Notes: generated by a model from the letters alone, not told the origin. A stretch of 39,531 nucleotides of DNA from Lachnospiraceae bacterium (GCA_030538915.1 JAUNTC010000006.1:1-39531); one strand, 5' to 3'. Positions 15,636 through 25,013 are shown, counted from the first letter of the stretch. A program made the numbers and translations.

Positions 15636-16682
15636 CTACTGATTCTTCTTTTCTTTCTTTTTATTCCAGGATACGCCAGGAATCTTATTCAGCATACGCT
15701 CAATGATCTCTACAGACTCTTCGATACCATAGCTTGCACTGTTAAAGCAGATATCGTAGTTTTCTGCTGCTCCCCACTTCATTCCTGTATAGAAATGGAA
15801 ATAATCGTTGTGCTTTTTATCCATCTTCTTAAGTTCGCGCACAGCCTGTTTTAAAGTCAGATCATTTACTTCCATATACCGTTTTACACGCTGCTCAAAA
15901 GGTGCAGTAATAAAAATACTGATATGTGGAATACGATTATTTGTAAGAATCACGTCTGCGCAACGTCCCATAACAATAAAGTCTTCTTCTTTCGCCATCT
16001 TACATATAAGATCACTTTGATTGAAGAAAATCGCATCTTCCTTTTTCAATCCATGATAGCGGTTGAATTCATGTAGCTTCTGACGGATTCCTCTTGCCTC
16101 ACCGAAGTGCTTCTCATATTTGTCCTCAATGAGTCCTTCTTGATCTTTGTCTCCATTGACTTTCGGATCATTTTCTACTTCGAGACGTTTTAATACTTCC
16201 TGCAGAATTTCCACATCATAGTAATTAATATGTAATGCGTCTGCCAGCGCAAATCCGATATCATTACCGGCGCTTCCCTGTGTTCGTCCGATACAGATGA
16301 CAAGGTGATCTCCCTTTTTAAACTTTTTCTCCATACGGACTGTATTAAGCTTCGCACGCTTTTTATTCAGAATATCAACTTTTCCAAAGCCTTCTGGAAG
16401 CTTGGCAACTTCCTTCAAAATGGAAGCATATTCTGCCATTACTTCTGCTTTTATCTCTTCATCCTTGATCGTTCTTGCCATATTACTGATCAATGCAAGT
16501 TCGCTTCGAAGAAGGTGTCCCTGTGGTCGAAGTGTCATAAGTTTTGTCAGATTCTCCACACAAGTCTGTCTGTCATCTGTGAAAGTTCTTCCAAGTGAAG
16601 ATCCAATACTTTCATATACTTTTACATCCAGATCATAAATACGCTCTGCAAGTTCTATACATTTTTTCTGATTATCTTCCAT
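15636..16682 (-). CDS. Cytidylate-kinase-like protein with N-terminal helical extension
   Basis: About 348 residues. The first 120 are helical (ELAERIYDLDVKVYESIGSSLGRTF ... RPQGHLLRSELALISNMA). The rest fits the cytidylate-kinase-like family (PF13189 type): a glycine-rich nucleotide loop in HLVICIGRTQGSAGNDIGFALADAL, NQSDLICKMAKEEDFIVMGRCADVIL, and the FITAPFEQRVKRYMEVNDLTLKQAVRELKKMDKKHNDYFHFYTG lid region. True CMP kinase is smaller and has GxxGSGK. This protein's substrate is unknown. AGGAGG precedes ATG codons at 16685 and 16682. It lies 12 bases after the transporter gene, so the two are co-transcribed and may act together. Confidence 0.8.
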   Translation of the reverse strand: MEDNQKKCIELAERIYDLDVKVYESIGSSLGRTFTDDRQTCVENLTKLMTLRPQGHLLRSELALISNMARTIKDEEIKAEVMAEYASILKEVAKLPEGFGKVDILNKKRAKLNTVRMEKKFKKGDHLVICIGRTQGSAGNDIGFALADALHINYYDVEILQEVLKRLEVENDPKVNGDKDQEGLIEDKYEKHFGEARGIRQKLHEFNRYHGLKKEDAIFFNQSDLICKMAKEEDFIVMGRCADVILTNNRIPHISIFITAPFEQRVKRYMEVNDLTLKQAVRELKKMDKKHNDYFHFYTGMKWGAAENYDICFNSASYGIEESVEIIERMLNKIPGVSWNKKKEKKNQ

Positions 16683-16694
16683 CATCTGCACCTC

Positions 16695-18047
16695 CTACAA
16701 AAAGAATACCAGTGTGTCCATAATAAACACCGGAACTAAGAACAACAGTGACCAGACGATATATCCGAAGAATGACGGCATACGCACACCGTTTTCGTCG
16801 GAAATAGATTTCACCATGAAGTTTGGTGCATTTCCAATGTATGTATTGGCACCCATGAATACAGCACCACATGAAATTGCAGTCAGCATCTTAATTGAGA
16901 TTGTACCGACTGTCGTTGCCATTCCCTTTGTAAATCCAAGTGTACCTGCGGTTGTCAGGAACACGAGATAGGTTGGTGTGTTATCAAGGAAACTAGAGAG
17001 CATTCCAGTTGCCCAAAACATCTCGAACGCATTCTTGATTCCAAGCTTTGGTCCAAATGATTTTAAGATCATAAGCGCTGGCTGCATTGTAATAAAAATA
17101 CCGATAAATAAAACAGCAACTTCCTTAATTGGACCCCACGTAAAGTGGTTCTTTGTACGGATTGATTCTTCCGTAGTCTTGTAAGAAAGATAAGCAGCCA
17201 ATAAAATGATCACAATCTCAATAATGGCCGGATACGTAAGTGTCACTTCACGGAATACATGAATTCCTCTCACATTGCCAGCTGCGTCTTTAAACATTGG
17301 CATATTCGGCAATGTTCCGCTTAAAATAACAGCAGCTACGATCATCACAAGGAAAATTACATTGTGAAGTCCGGAAATCTCAAAATCTGTTCCCGGCTTG
17401 CTAATATCCGGTTTCAAACCTCTTGCAATGTCTCTTCTATATGCACGTCTGTCCATGAAATAAAAGGCGATCAGTAAAAGCACCATATTGAACAGAAGCA
17501 CTGGGAATAAGTGCATACTCCAGAAAAACGGTACGCCCCTCATAAATCCCATCAAAAGCGGTGGATCACCGATTGGTGTCAGACAGCCGCCCATATTCGA
17601 TACCATGAAAATAAAGAATACCATAAGCTGACGCTTATTTCTTCTCCATGCGTTCATCTTAAGCACCGGTCTTACAAGCAGCATACTTGCTCCTGTTGTA
17701 CCAATACAGCTTGAAAGCAAAGTTCCAAATGCAAGGACCGCCACATTAAGCCTCGGCGAACCTGCAAAATCTCCTTCCAATGTTATGTTTCCCGATACGC
17801 AGAACAGTCCAAATAGCAGGACAATAAATGTAAGATAGTCATTGAGCACACATTCCAAAACCGTCTCAAACGAATTTCCTACACCAAACTTTACTGCATA
17901 AGGAATCACAAATAACAGTGACCACATAGCTACAACCAGTGGCTGGTTTTTCTCCCACCATTCTCCTTTCACAAGTGGCATGACTGCAATGCAAAGAAGC
18001 AGTCCCGCAAATGGGATACATAGCCATGCTGGAATAATCGTTTCCAT
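16695..18047 (-). CDS. CitMHS/NhaD-type ion transporter
   Basis: 450-residue polytopic membrane protein with about 11 hydrophobic segments. Conserved stretches include GTTGASMLLVRPVLKMN, VSNMGGCLTPIGDPPLLMGFMRGVPFFW, LSSFLDNTPTYLVFLT and MGANTYIGNAPNFMVKSI. The paired GDPPLL / DNTPTYL / GNAPN motifs mark the ion transporter superfamily that includes NhaD Na+/H+ antiporters and CitMHS citrate carriers (the CitMHS_2 type). The ion or substrate cannot be settled from sequence. The start is ATG 18047 with GGAGG upstream. It is followed within 12 bases by the cytidylate-kinase-like gene. Confidence 0.85.
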   Translation of the reverse strand: METIIPAWLCIPFAGLLLCIAVMPLVKGEWWEKNQPLVVAMWSLLFVIPYAVKFGVGNSFETVLECVLNDYLTFIVLLFGLFCVSGNITLEGDFAGSPRLNVAVLAFGTLLSSCIGTTGASMLLVRPVLKMNAWRRNKRQLMVFFIFMVSNMGGCLTPIGDPPLLMGFMRGVPFFWSMHLFPVLLFNMVLLLIAFYFMDRRAYRRDIARGLKPDISKPGTDFEISGLHNVIFLVMIVAAVILSGTLPNMPMFKDAAGNVRGIHVFREVTLTYPAIIEIVIILLAAYLSYKTTEESIRTKNHFTWGPIKEVAVLFIGIFITMQPALMILKSFGPKLGIKNAFEMFWATGMLSSFLDNTPTYLVFLTTAGTLGFTKGMATTVGTISIKMLTAISCGAVFMGANTYIGNAPNFMVKSISDENGVRMPSFFGYIVWSLLFLVPVFIMDTLVFFL

Positions 18048-18088
18048 TTTTTAATACCTCCTTCTTGTCTTAACCTTCGTTGTAAATT

Positions 18089-19561
18089 TTATGATAACCG
18101 TGGCACATCCTGTCCTCTCAATGTAATAACAGGGCCTCCGTTACCTTCAATATAAGCTTTTGTGATGACTACATGTCCGATACTGTCATCTTTCGGAATT
18201 TCATACATAATATCAAGCATAAATTCTTCGATAATCGCACGCAGAGCTCTCGCTCCTGTATCTTTTTTCATTGCTTTTTCCGCAATTGCCTCAAGCGCAC
18301 CATCATCAAATTCCAAATCAACTTCATCTAATGCAAGAAGTTTCTGATACTGTTTTAAAATTGCATTCTTTGGCTCTTTCAAGATTTTGATATACATATC
18401 TTTATCAAGACCTTTTAATGTAAATACGATTGGAAGACGTCCTAAGAACTCCGGTATCATACCAAAGTTTCTAAGATCCTCAGTCGTAACCTTTTCTAAA
18501 ATTGTCTTATCGTTATTAAAACGATCTTTTAAATCCGCTCCAAATCCGATGGAAGACTGCTTTGTCAGTCGCTCTTTGATAATACTCTCAAGATCCGGGA
18601 ATGCACCTCCGCAGATAAAGAGAATGTTCTTTGTATTCACTGTTGTAAGCGGTACCATCGCATTCTTACTGTTCGCTCCGACCGGGACTTCCACGTTGCT
18701 TCCTTCTAATAATTTGAGCATTCCCTGCTGTACTGATTCTCCGCTTACATCTCTCTGGCTGGAATTTTTCTTCTTGGCGATTTTATCGATCTCATCGATA
18801 AAAATAATTCCCTGCTCTGCCTTCTCCACATCATTGTCTGCTGCCGCCAGAAGTTTAGAAACAACACTCTCGATATCATCACCGATGTATCCGGCTTCTG
18901 TAAGAGAAGTGGCATCTGTGATTGCAAGCGGTACATCAAGAATTCTTGCCAGTGTCTTTACAAGATAAGTTTTACCAGAGCCAGTAGGCCCGATCATAAG
19001 CATGTTTGATTTTTCAATCTCGATGTCATCCATCGTATCTGTAGCTACACGTTTGTAGTGATTGTAAACCGCTACAGACATTGCCTTCTTTGCATACTCC
19101 TGTCCTACCACATACTCATCTAACTTTGCTTTGATCTTATGCGGTGCCGGAAGATTGTGAATATCTACAAGCGGTGTACGCGCTTCGCCCTCTTTTTTTC
19201 TCTTTACTTTCTGCTGTTTCGGAATCATATTTTCCAGATCTGACATATTCATGATCTGGATCCCCGGCATATTCATAAGCTGGCTGTAATCGATCTGTCC
19301 ACTGTTCATCGCATCAAAGCTCTTCTGCATACAGTCGTTACATACACAGACATTATTTGGCAGTTCGATCATCTTTCCAGCTACGCTTTCCGGTCTTCTG
19401 CAAATAAAACATACTTTTTCATAGTCATCATCATCGTCATCATCTACAGATTCCACGCCTGCTGTCTCTACTTTTTCTACTTCTTCCGTCTCATTGACGT
19501 CTTCTATCTCATTAAAGTTTTCTACTTCGTTATTCATATTGTTTTTATCTTGTTCAGACAT
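18089..19561 (-). CDS. clpX: ClpX-family AAA+ unfoldase with acidic N-terminal tail
   Basis: 490 residues. An acidic tail (about 45 residues rich in Glu/Asp, with a run of seven Asp) precedes a zinc finger CFIC...CNDC. A linker of about 50 residues follows, then the AAA+ core: Walker A GPTGSGKT, Walker B IIFIDEIDKI, pore loop GYIGDD, sensor FLGRLPIV and C-terminal KKDTGARALRAIIE. The ClpP-docking IGF loop is present (SSIGFGADL). ClpX unfolds substrates for ClpP. Standard ClpX is about 420 residues and has no acidic tail or long linker, and clpP is not adjacent, so this may be a second ClpX with its own substrates. The start is ATG 19561 with AGGAAAG upstream. Confidence 0.87.
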   Translation of the reverse strand: MSEQDKNNMNNEVENFNEIEDVNETEEVEKVETAGVESVDDDDDDDYEKVCFICRRPESVAGKMIELPNNVCVCNDCMQKSFDAMNSGQIDYSQLMNMPGIQIMNMSDLENMIPKQQKVKRKKEGEARTPLVDIHNLPAPHKIKAKLDEYVVGQEYAKKAMSVAVYNHYKRVATDTMDDIEIEKSNMLMIGPTGSGKTYLVKTLARILDVPLAITDATSLTEAGYIGDDIESVVSKLLAAADNDVEKAEQGIIFIDEIDKIAKKKNSSQRDVSGESVQQGMLKLLEGSNVEVPVGANSKNAMVPLTTVNTKNILFICGGAFPDLESIIKERLTKQSSIGFGADLKDRFNNDKTILEKVTTEDLRNFGMIPEFLGRLPIVFTLKGLDKDMYIKILKEPKNAILKQYQKLLALDEVDLEFDDGALEAIAEKAMKKDTGARALRAIIEEFMLDIMYEIPKDDSIGHVVITKAYIEGNGGPVITLRGQDVPRLS

Positions 19562-19576
19562 AGTCTCTTCCTTTCC

Positions 19577-21538
19577 TTACTTTTCTACCATCTCAAGAAA
19601 CATTTCCTCAGAAATGATCGGCACGTGAAGTTCATTCGCCTTCTTGTTCTTGGATGATGTTGATGTAATATCATTGTTTATAAGATAATTCGTCTTTGAA
19701 GTGACTGATCCTGTGACCTTTCCCCCAAGACTTTCTATTAATTCCTTCAGCTCTTTGCGGTTGGCAAAATGTTCCACACTTCCGGTAATAACAAAATTGA
19801 CTCCTGCAAAGATCTGTTCTTTTTCTTCACCTTCGTTGCTTTCGATCTTAAGCTCTGCCAGCAGATTTTTAAACTTCTCTACATGAGAAGCATCTTTAAA
19901 ATATTCTGTAAATGCACCGGCGATCACCGCTCCGATTCCCGGAATCTCGCTTAACTGTTCCTTATCCGCGCCAATCATTGCATCTACATCATTTTTAAAT
20001 TCCTTACAGATCACCTTTGCATTGGAAAGTCCGATGTTTGCAATGCCAAGCCCATATATTACTTGCGGAAGCGTTGTGGTTCTTGCCTTCTCCACACTTT
20101 CTATAATGTTCTGATAAGACTTTTCTCCAAAGCCTTCCATCGTTTTAATCTCTTCAGCGAAGCGGTCCAGATGGAAGAGATCTGCAAATTGTTTTACATA
20201 TCCACGATCTATAAATTTCTCCAGCGTAGATTCTGACAATCCTTCTATGTTCAATGCATCTCTGCTCACAAACAGTGAAAATGATTTAATATGCTTTGCC
20301 TGACAGTCTGGATTTGTACAGTACAATGCTTTCGCATTGCTTACCTGTTTCACCGCTGTCGCACCGCCACATACCGGGCAGACTGCAGGGATATCTTTCA
20401 CTCCGCTTCTTGTCAGATTTTCTGCAATCTGTGGGATGATCATATTTGCCTTATATACTTCAATCTTATCCCCTACGCCAAGCTCTAATTCTTTCATAAT
20501 ACTTATATTATGAACGCTCGCACGACTTACTGTTGTACCTTCTAATTCTACCGGTTCAAATATGGCAACCGGATTGATAAGTCCTGTTCTGGACGGACTC
20601 CATTCAATCTCCAGAAGATGGGTCTTTGCTTTTTCATCTGCCCATTTAAATGCATAAGAATCTCTCGGGAACTTTGCTGTTCTTCCTAGGGATCTTCCAT
20701 AAGCGATGTCATCATAAACAAGCACAAGTCCGTCAGATGGAAAATCATTGGTTACGATCTTTTTTGAAAAATCAGCCACCGCATCTTCTACCTGCTCTCT
20801 CGTCACCATCACATGTTCTACGACTTCAAATCCCTGCTCTTTGAGCCAGCGCATCTGCTCTTCCCTTGAATTCTTAAAATCTACGCCATCTGCCTTGACA
20901 AGTGTAAATGCGTAAAAGCGTACATTTCTCTTTGCCGTGATCTCATTGTTCAGCTGTCTTACAGACCCGCTGCATAAGTTTCTTGGATTCTTATACTTTG
21001 CATCGACATCCGGTATCGTCTCATTGATCTTCTCAAAATCTTTATATCCGATCACTGCCTCTCCACGAAGAATCAATTCATCCTTGTAACTGATCTTAAG
21101 TGGAATATTTTTAAATACACGGGCATTATTCGTAATAACCTCGCCTACTTCCCCATTTCCACGGGTAACTGCCTTATATAATTCTCCATCACGATAAGTA
21201 AGAACAATCGTCAATCCATCCATCTTCCAGGACATCAAAGCCTTCTGTTCTCCTACAAATTGCTTCAGTTCCTCTACTTCTTTCGTCTTATCAAGAGAAA
21301 GCATTGGACTTTCATGTCGCTCTTTTGGCAGCTCACTTAACACTTCATAGCCGACATTCACTGTTGGGCTATCAGATAATGTAATTCCCAGTTCTTTTTC
21401 TAATTCTGTCAGCTCATCATATAATCGGTCATACTCTAAGTTGCTCATGATCTCCTGAGCATCCTGATAATAAGCTTTAGCTGCGCGGTTTAAAAGCGTC
21501 ACCAGCTCCTGCATCCGTTCCTGCTTCTGTCTGTTCAT
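19577..21538 (-). CDS. ligA: NAD-dependent DNA ligase
   Basis: 653 residues with the LigA order: Ia domain (AAKAYYQDAQEIMSNLEYDRLYDEL), the nucleotidyltransferase with adenylated lysine in SWKMDGLTIVLTYRDG, TRGNGEVGEVITNNA, LILRGEAVIGY, an OB fold, a four-cysteine zinc finger (CPVCGG ... CTNPDC), HhH repeats (IPGIGAVIAGAFTEYF) and a C-terminal BRCT (GVNFVITGSVEHFANRKELKELIESLGGKVTGSV). It seals nicks in replication and repair. KMDG replaces the common KxDG with L or V in the variable position and lacks the downstream A/G-A-A-V pattern. The start is ATG 21538 with GGAG seven bases upstream, so the first 62 bases overlap rluF. Confidence 0.93.
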   Translation of the reverse strand: MNRQKQERMQELVTLLNRAAKAYYQDAQEIMSNLEYDRLYDELTELEKELGITLSDSPTVNVGYEVLSELPKERHESPMLSLDKTKEVEELKQFVGEQKALMSWKMDGLTIVLTYRDGELYKAVTRGNGEVGEVITNNARVFKNIPLKISYKDELILRGEAVIGYKDFEKINETIPDVDAKYKNPRNLCSGSVRQLNNEITAKRNVRFYAFTLVKADGVDFKNSREEQMRWLKEQGFEVVEHVMVTREQVEDAVADFSKKIVTNDFPSDGLVLVYDDIAYGRSLGRTAKFPRDSYAFKWADEKAKTHLLEIEWSPSRTGLINPVAIFEPVELEGTTVSRASVHNISIMKELELGVGDKIEVYKANMIIPQIAENLTRSGVKDIPAVCPVCGGATAVKQVSNAKALYCTNPDCQAKHIKSFSLFVSRDALNIEGLSESTLEKFIDRGYVKQFADLFHLDRFAEEIKTMEGFGEKSYQNIIESVEKARTTTLPQVIYGLGIANIGLSNAKVICKEFKNDVDAMIGADKEQLSEIPGIGAVIAGAFTEYFKDASHVEKFKNLLAELKIESNEGEEKEQIFAGVNFVITGSVEHFANRKELKELIESLGGKVTGSVTSKTNYLINNDITSTSSKNKKANELHVPIISEEMFLEMVEK

Positions 21539-22232
21539 ATAACTTCTCCAACTCCTGCTTCGTTAATTTGCGAAATGCTCCTGTTTTCAAATCTTTTAAT
21601 TCTATATTCATGATCCTTGTGCGCACAAGCTTCTTCACTTCATAGCCAAGTGCACTGCACATTCTTCGGATCTGTCGGTTCAACCCCTGCGTGAGCACAA
21701 TCGTAAATGTATACTTTCCAATCTTCGTCACCTTGCACGGACGCGTGACCTGATCGAGCTTCTTCTCTGCATCTACGATATGTACCCCTTCTGACATTTT
21801 CCGTATAAACTCTTCCGTCAGTGGCTTGTCAACCGTTACTTTATATTCTTTCTCATGTCCGTATCTGGCACGCATCATGCGATTAATAAGATCTCCGTCA
21901 TTGGTCATGAGTAAAAGTCCTTCCGATTCTTTATCGAGACGTCCGGCGTAGGTAACCCGCTCCGGATAATTTAAAAAGCGGATAATATTATTCTTTGTTC
22001 GTCTATCCTCGGTACAGATAATACCGACCGGCTTATTGACCGCCAGTACGATCTTTTCATTTCCTGCCTGAATTGTTTTCTTTCCTACCTTTATAACCTG
22101 TTCCTCAGAAACCTGCATACCCGGTACTGCGCGTTTTCCATCTACGGTTACGCGCCCGCTTTCAATGAGCCTGTCCGCCTCTCTTCTGGAGCAGACTCCG
22201 GCTGCACTGAGGTATTTATTTAATCTCATCAT
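21477..22232 (-). CDS. rluF: 23S rRNA pseudouridine synthase, RluF/RluB type
   Basis: About 251 residues. An S4 RNA-binding domain (MRLNKYLSAAGVCSRREADRLIESGRVTVDG) precedes the pseudouridine synthase core with the catalytic Asp in YAGRLDKESEGLLLMTNDG. Other landmarks are YKVTVDKPLTEEF, ILTQGLNRQIRRMCSALGYEV and LVRTRI. The NRQIRRMC-ALGY pattern points to RluF rather than RluB. The start is ATG 22232 (or 22229) with GAGG nine bases upstream. The 3' end overlaps ligA by 62 bases in another frame, an unusually long overlap that implies co-transcription. An extended -10 promoter lies about 50 bases upstream. Confidence 0.92.
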   Translation of the reverse strand: MMRLNKYLSAAGVCSRREADRLIESGRVTVDGKRAVPGMQVSEEQVIKVGKKTIQAGNEKIVLAVNKPVGIICTEDRRTKNNIIRFLNYPERVTYAGRLDKESEGLLLMTNDGDLINRMMRARYGHEKEYKVTVDKPLTEEFIRKMSEGVHIVDAEKKLDQVTRPCKVTKIGKYTFTIVLTQGLNRQIRRMCSALGYEVKKLVRTRIMNIELKDLKTGAFRKLTKQELEKLYEQTEAGTDAGAGDAFKPRS

Positions 22233-22283
22233 ATTTTTATACCTCATCTGTTTTTTCGTATTTTCTCGCCAGTCTAAACACGT

Positions 22284-22292
22284 ATTATAGCA
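22284..22292 (-). promoter_or_regulatory. Extended -10 promoter of rluF-ligA
   Basis: The minus strand reads TGC-TATAAT (22284-22292), a perfect -10 with the TGn extension. The -35 region is a T-run rather than TTGACA. Confidence 0.6.
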
Positions 22293-22296
22293 CAAT

Positions 22297-22339
22297 CATT
22301 CAAAAAAAAAAAGATGCCCTTTTTCTCTTTTTTTGAATG
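22297..22339. repeat. Long A/T inverted repeat between divergent genes
   Basis: CATTCAAAAAAA (22297-22308) and TTTTTTTGAATG (22328-22339) form a 12-base inverted repeat in the divergent region between rluF and the DUF5721-like gene. It may be a structure in the promoter region or an operator. Confidence 0.55.
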
Positions 22340-22359
22340 AAATATTTTTACTTTCTTGT

Positions 22360-22365
22360 TATAAT
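22360..22365 (+). promoter_or_regulatory. -10 box of the DUF5721-like gene
   Basis: TATAAT at 22360-22365, 26 bases before the ATG. No good -35 is found at 16-18 bases. Confidence 0.4.
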
Positions 22366-22390
22366 TAAATTTCAGAAAGGAGCACATTCT

Positions 22391-22876
22391 ATGATTACGT
22401 TATCTCTCAAGGCGAAAGCCTCTATGTCGCATTTGCTTCTCAAAGAGACATTCGATAAATTTTCCTTTATTGAAGCACAGATCACAACATTTAATAAATT
22501 TACAATAGATGGATTTTTACAGAAAGATTTTTTCGACGAACCGCCGGTTGAAACTTACGCAAGATGGAAGGACGTCAGAGACCATTGTTTTCGGATCATC
22601 CGCGGACAGCGCACACCACTGAGTTTTAAGATCGTTCTTTCCCTGGCTTCCTCCCACTTTGAAGCTTTTTTAAAAAGAGAAGGAATCACTGGATTCACTG
22701 CAAATGATATTACAGGGCTTTATCTGAATTTCAATTATGACGGCACTTCCCTTCATTGCATTACCGGCACTTCTCTTCGTACGTTTACGATGGACAAGTC
22801 TCTGGAATATGCGTGGGATACATATGTAAAAAACTTTTTACTCGAAAATGATCTGGATACATCTGTAAATTTATAA
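22391..22876 (+). CDS. DUF5721-like protein of unknown function
   Basis: 161 residues from ATG 22391, with AGAAAGGAG upstream; an upstream in-frame ATG at 22337 has no binding site. The protein has no TM segment or signal peptide. Sequence blocks include LLLKETFDKFSFIEAQITTFNKFTIDG, ARWKDVRDHCFRIIRGQRTPLSFKIVLSL and YLNFNYDGTSLHCITGTSLRTFTMDKSLEYAWD. It looks like the small DUF5721 family often found in Lachnospiraceae; that assignment is from memory of the pattern. Its function is unknown. It stands alone on the plus strand and is followed by a strong terminator. Confidence 0.8.
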   Translation: MITLSLKAKASMSHLLLKETFDKFSFIEAQITTFNKFTIDGFLQKDFFDEPPVETYARWKDVRDHCFRIIRGQRTPLSFKIVLSLASSHFEAFLKREGITGFTANDITGLYLNFNYDGTSLHCITGTSLRTFTMDKSLEYAWDTYVKNFLLENDLDTSVNL

Positions 22877-22893
22877 TTTATACAAAATGTGTC

Positions 22894-22938
22894 AAAAACC
22901 GGTACAGGAAGCTTTTATACTTCCCGCACCGGTTTTTT
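22894..22938. terminator. Bidirectional terminator between DUF5721-like gene and htpG
   Basis: AAAAACCGGT (22894-22903) pairs with ACCGGTTTTTT (22928-22938), with an inner GGAAG/CTTCC stem. It serves both convergent genes. Confidence 0.88.
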
Positions 22939-22964
22939 AATCTCTATTATTAATTTTCTAATAT

Positions 22965-25013
22965 TTATTTTGTCAAAAGCATCATAATCTCATTGCTTCT
23001 CTTAACAAATGCTGTCATCTCTTCCGGATTCAGTGGTTTGTGTGCAAGCATTGCAAGATCATAGAGCTGTTTGCAGATCACACTTGCATTCTCGCTGTCT
23101 TTATGGTCAACAATATACTGTACCAATGGATGGTTTGCATTCAAGATCAATGAACTCTCTCCTCCAAGATCCATTTCATTCATTCCATACATCTTCATCA
23201 TTTCCTGCATACGACGGCTCTGCTCAGATAAGGTGATCATAGAAGCAATGGACTCATCTTTCAGTTTTGCGATCTTTACATCCAGCTTGTCATTTCCTAA
23301 TTCTTTACGGAAAATCTCGATCAGGCTGTCAGAAGTTTTCTTAAATGCTTCCTTATCTTCCTCTGCCACTTCTTCTTTTGCTGTATCTGTAACATCTGCG
23401 TCGATTCTCTGGAAACGGATCGTAGGATTTCTCTGCTCTAACTGTGTAATAAACGGAGAATCGATATTGTGTCCTAAGATTACTGCATCCTGTCCCTGGT
23501 TTTTGAACATGTTGATGTACTGGCTCTGCTGGATCTCATCCGTTACATAGTAGATTGTTGTCTTAATCTCTTCTACTGTATTGTCATCTGTATTTTCCTC
23601 TTTGTTATCGTTGTGCTCAACGATCTCTCCGCCATTTTCTTCAATGCAGTCTTTCAAAGTGAGATATTTGTGATCTAAGTTTTTAAATAAAATCGCATCT
23701 TTCATCTTGTCACAGAATTTCTCATCTTTGAGACATCCAAATTTAATAAACGGACTGATGCTGTCCCAGTATTTTTCATAATCTTCTCTCTTTGTCTTAC
23801 ACATTCCGGCAAGCTTATCTGCAACTTTTTTAGAAATATATTCAGAAATCTTATTTACAAATCCATCATTCTGCAGCGCGCTTCTTGATACGTTAAGCGG
23901 CAGATCCGGACAGTCGATCACTCCTTTTAACACCATAAGGAATTCCGGAATAACCTCTTTAATGTTATCTGCGATAAATACCTGGTTATTGTAAAGCTTG
24001 ATCGTTCCTTCTACTGACTCATACTCGGTGTTGATTCTTGGGAAGTAAAGGATTCCTTTCAAGTTAAATGGATAGTCCATATTCAGATGGATCCAGAATA
24101 ATGGTTCCTTATAATCTAAAAATACTTTACGGTAAAATTCCAGATAATCCTCATCGGAGCACTCGTTCGGATGTTTTGTCCACAGTGGATGGATATCACT
24201 TAAAGAAACCGGACGTTTTTCAATCTTTACTTTCTCTTTGGCAGGTTCTGTCTCCACCATTTCTTTCTCGCCGTTTTCATTTTCTTTTTCTTCCATCTTA
24301 GCTTCTTCGTGAATGTGCTCTACTACGACATCATCTTCTCTGAGCTCACTCTCATCGATTGTCTCGTATTCCGGTTCTGCTCCTTCTTTGGAAAGGAAGA
24401 TCTCTACCGGCATGAAAGAACAATATTTTTCAATAACTTCTCTTACACGATATTCATTAGCGAACTCCAAGCTATCCTCATTGAGGTATAAAGTCATCGT
24501 AGATCCGACTTCCGTCTTTGTACCTTCTTCCATCTCATACTCTGTGCCGCCTTCGCTTACCCAGTGTACCGGCTTTGCACCTTCTTTGTATGACAATGTA
24601 TCGATATGTACTGCATCTGCTACCATAAATGCAGAATAAAATCCAAGACCGAAATGTCCGATCATATCATCTTCAGTTGTTTTGTCTTTATATTTTTCAA
24701 GAAACTTTGTTGCCCCCGAAAATGCAATCTGTGTAATATACTCTTCTACTTCATCAGCTGTCATTCCAATACCATTATCGGTAAACTTCAGCGTTTTTTC
24801 CTCTGGATTCACTTCTACAGTAATCTTTGGTTTATATCCTTCCGGGAGCTGATACTCACCCATAATGTCTAATTTCTTTAATTTTGTGATTGCATCGCAT
24901 CCGTTGGATACCATCTCACGAACGAAAATATCATGATCGGAATATACCCATTTTTTAATGATTGGGAAAATATTTTCACTGCTGATTGATAAACTGCCTT
25001 TTTTTGCTGCCAT
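22965..25013 (-). CDS. htpG: Hsp90-family chaperone HtpG
   Basis: 682 residues from ATG 25013 with GGAG eight bases upstream; a GTG at 25022 is less likely. The N-terminal GHKL ATPase domain shows VREMVSNGCDAI, LKFTDNGIGMTADEVEEYI, and GHFGLGFYSAFMVAD. A charged stretch (about residues 215-265) follows, then the middle domain (PLWTKHPNEC ... FPRINTEYESVEGTIKLYNNQVFIADN ... GVIDCPDLPLNVSRSALQ) and the C-terminal dimerisation part. Note Cys in NGCDA and GVIDCPDLPLNVSR, where many homologues have Ser or Asp. It acts in cytosolic protein folding. It is controlled by a good promoter with a perfect CIRCE operator, and is monocistronic up to the terminator at 22894. Confidence 0.96.
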   Translation of the reverse strand: MAAKKGSLSISSENIFPIIKKWVYSDHDIFVREMVSNGCDAITKLKKLDIMGEYQLPEGYKPKITVEVNPEEKTLKFTDNGIGMTADEVEEYITQIAFSGATKFLEKYKDKTTEDDMIGHFGLGFYSAFMVADAVHIDTLSYKEGAKPVHWVSEGGTEYEMEEGTKTEVGSTMTLYLNEDSLEFANEYRVREVIEKYCSFMPVEIFLSKEGAEPEYETIDESELREDDVVVEHIHEEAKMEEKENENGEKEMVETEPAKEKVKIEKRPVSLSDIHPLWTKHPNECSDEDYLEFYRKVFLDYKEPLFWIHLNMDYPFNLKGILYFPRINTEYESVEGTIKLYNNQVFIADNIKEVIPEFLMVLKGVIDCPDLPLNVSRSALQNDGFVNKISEYISKKVADKLAGMCKTKREDYEKYWDSISPFIKFGCLKDEKFCDKMKDAILFKNLDHKYLTLKDCIEENGGEIVEHNDNKEENTDDNTVEEIKTTIYYVTDEIQQSQYINMFKNQGQDAVILGHNIDSPFITQLEQRNPTIRFQRIDADVTDTAKEEVAEEDKEAFKKTSDSLIEIFRKELGNDKLDVKIAKLKDESIASMITLSEQSRRMQEMMKMYGMNEMDLGGESSLILNANHPLVQYIVDHKDSENASVICKQLYDLAMLAHKPLNPEEMTAFVKRSNEIMMLLTK

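Noticed and set aside
22965..25013. Several plus-strand open frames of 60-160 codons inside htpG
   Set aside because: They are shadows of a strongly conserved gene and have no own signals.
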